Part shown: positions 63,736-64,000 of the stretch, piece after piece
Numbering within the stretch: position 1 is the stretch's first letter
How the letters are laid out: the number at the start of each line of letters is the position of its first letter
From: Anabaena sphaerica FACHB-251
GTDB taxonomy: Bacteria; Cyanobacteriota; Cyanobacteriia; Cyanobacteriales; Nostocaceae
Length of the DNA stretch: 64,000 nucleotides
Assembly: GCF_014696825.1 (NCBI RefSeq)
Contig: NZ_JACJQU010000007.1
Location: forward strand, 124,001 to 188,000
Direction of reading: 5' to 3'
Notes under the pieces: model-generated
Seen by the model: only the letters and a program-made list of their open reading frames with translations
What the model was told of the DNA's origin: nothing
The model's database searches: none
Position numbers and translations under genes: made by a program

Positions 63736-64000
63736 TTACTTCTTGTTTAACATTTTCATTGGCCAAATTACTGCTTTTGCACCTAAGATACGTGAGTATA
63801 TTCTTCCTTCACGACTGTGCAGAATAAAATTAGCAGTTGCTCCAGTATCTGTCTTATTTTCGATTTCACAAGATACATAAAAGGGTGAGTTACAAGGTAC
63901 AGCTAAAAATTGTTCGGAATATGTTAATTGTCCTGGCAAACATACTTCTTGATGACAGTGATTTAACCAAATCCAAAGTGATTGTGTACTGATGTCGGTT
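63736..64000 (-). CDS. C-terminal part of a polyketide-type dehydratase (hotdog) protein, 5' end outside window
   Basis: The frame is open to the right edge and no convincing start is seen (TTG at 63939 is inside the domain). The visible 88 residues (QSLWIWLNHCHQE, FYVSCEIENKTDTGATANF, GRIYSRILGAKAVIWP) look like the end of a PKS/PfaC-type dehydratase domain. By position it should be the gene before hglD, probably hglG or the tail of another Hgl subunit. It belongs to the same leftward cluster. Confidence 0.65.
   Translation of the reverse strand, partial: TDISTQSLWIWLNHCHQEVCLPGQLTYSEQFLAVPCNSPFYVSCEIENKTDTGATANFILHSREGRIYSRILGAKAVIWPMKMLNKK

Overview
The window looks like chromosome from a heterocyst-forming (Nostocales-type) cyanobacterium. 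The evidence is a heterocyst glycolipid cluster at the right end (hglD, hglC, a PfaD-like gene, hglB, hetN), frequent HIP1 octamers (GCGATCGC), heptanucleotide STRR tandem repeats, and families usually found in cyanobacteria (PAM68, PedR, DUF4912, DUF6391, DUF1517, WD40-linked Ser/Thr kinases). I see no tRNA, rRNA, CRISPR array, transposase or phage structural gene.

Layout. 1-5 kb: a cut-off MobA-like transferase, two membrane/lipid-type proteins, a hemerythrin-like protein, a NusG-like N-terminal domain protein and an M20 amidohydrolase. 5.0-5.45 kb: an intergenic stretch with three TTGTAAA direct repeats spaced 11 bp, followed by a strong terminator (candidate small RNA), and a 112-bp palindromic element. 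5.6-16.3 kb: a six-gene leftward operon of two STAND-type ATPases and four WD40 proteins. Three of the WD40 proteins begin with the linker that in one-chain STAND-WD40 proteins joins the ATPase to the propeller, so this looks like a STAND sensor split into one ATPase and several sensor halves. 16.7-19.5 kb: a Ser/Thr kinase and a partly decayed dual-specificity phosphatase. 19.7-23.6 kb: ffh, rpsP, a KH-domain gene and a PhoH-type ATPase. 24-27.8 kb: an accessory stretch with ParDE, a phosphodiester glycosidase-like exported protein, a DCL(DUF3223)-HNH protein and two orphans; the orphans and the HNH gene lie between two copies of one terminator.

27.8-43 kb: DUF4912 protein, glycosyltransferase, DUF6391 protein, PedR-like regulator, PfkB sugar kinase, gluconokinase, SfsA, a GAF-GGDEF protein, a 2OG-Fe oxygenase, a GT61 glycosyltransferase, a TPR protein, a kinase-WD40 fusion and a 2TM protein. 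43-52.6 kb: polyphosphate glucokinase-like protein, an 18-unit octamer minisatellite, TyrA, a pentapeptide-repeat protein, a DUF1517 protein, a lipoprotein, AroF, PAM68, rpsO and a glycosylhydrolase-like protein. 53-54 kb: a cyanophycinase-like gene bracketed by two 136-bp MITEs with visible target duplications. 54.5-64 kb: the heterocyst glycolipid synthase operon, read leftward, whose upstream genes lie beyond the window.

How genes work together. The hgl genes form a polyketide/fatty-acid-like assembly line for the heterocyst glycolipid aglycone: a catalytic ketosynthase (HglD), a degenerate ketosynthase plus acyltransferase (HglC), an enoyl reductase (PfaD-like), an ACP plus reductive-release domain (HglB), and the SDR HetN. 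AroF and TyrA belong to aromatic amino acid synthesis; ffh, rpsP, rpsO and the KH gene belong to translation and secretion. Intergenic DNA is unusually rich in dispersed repeats: at least three MITE-like families, palindromic GTAGGTTGGGTT repeats and three STRR heptamer families.
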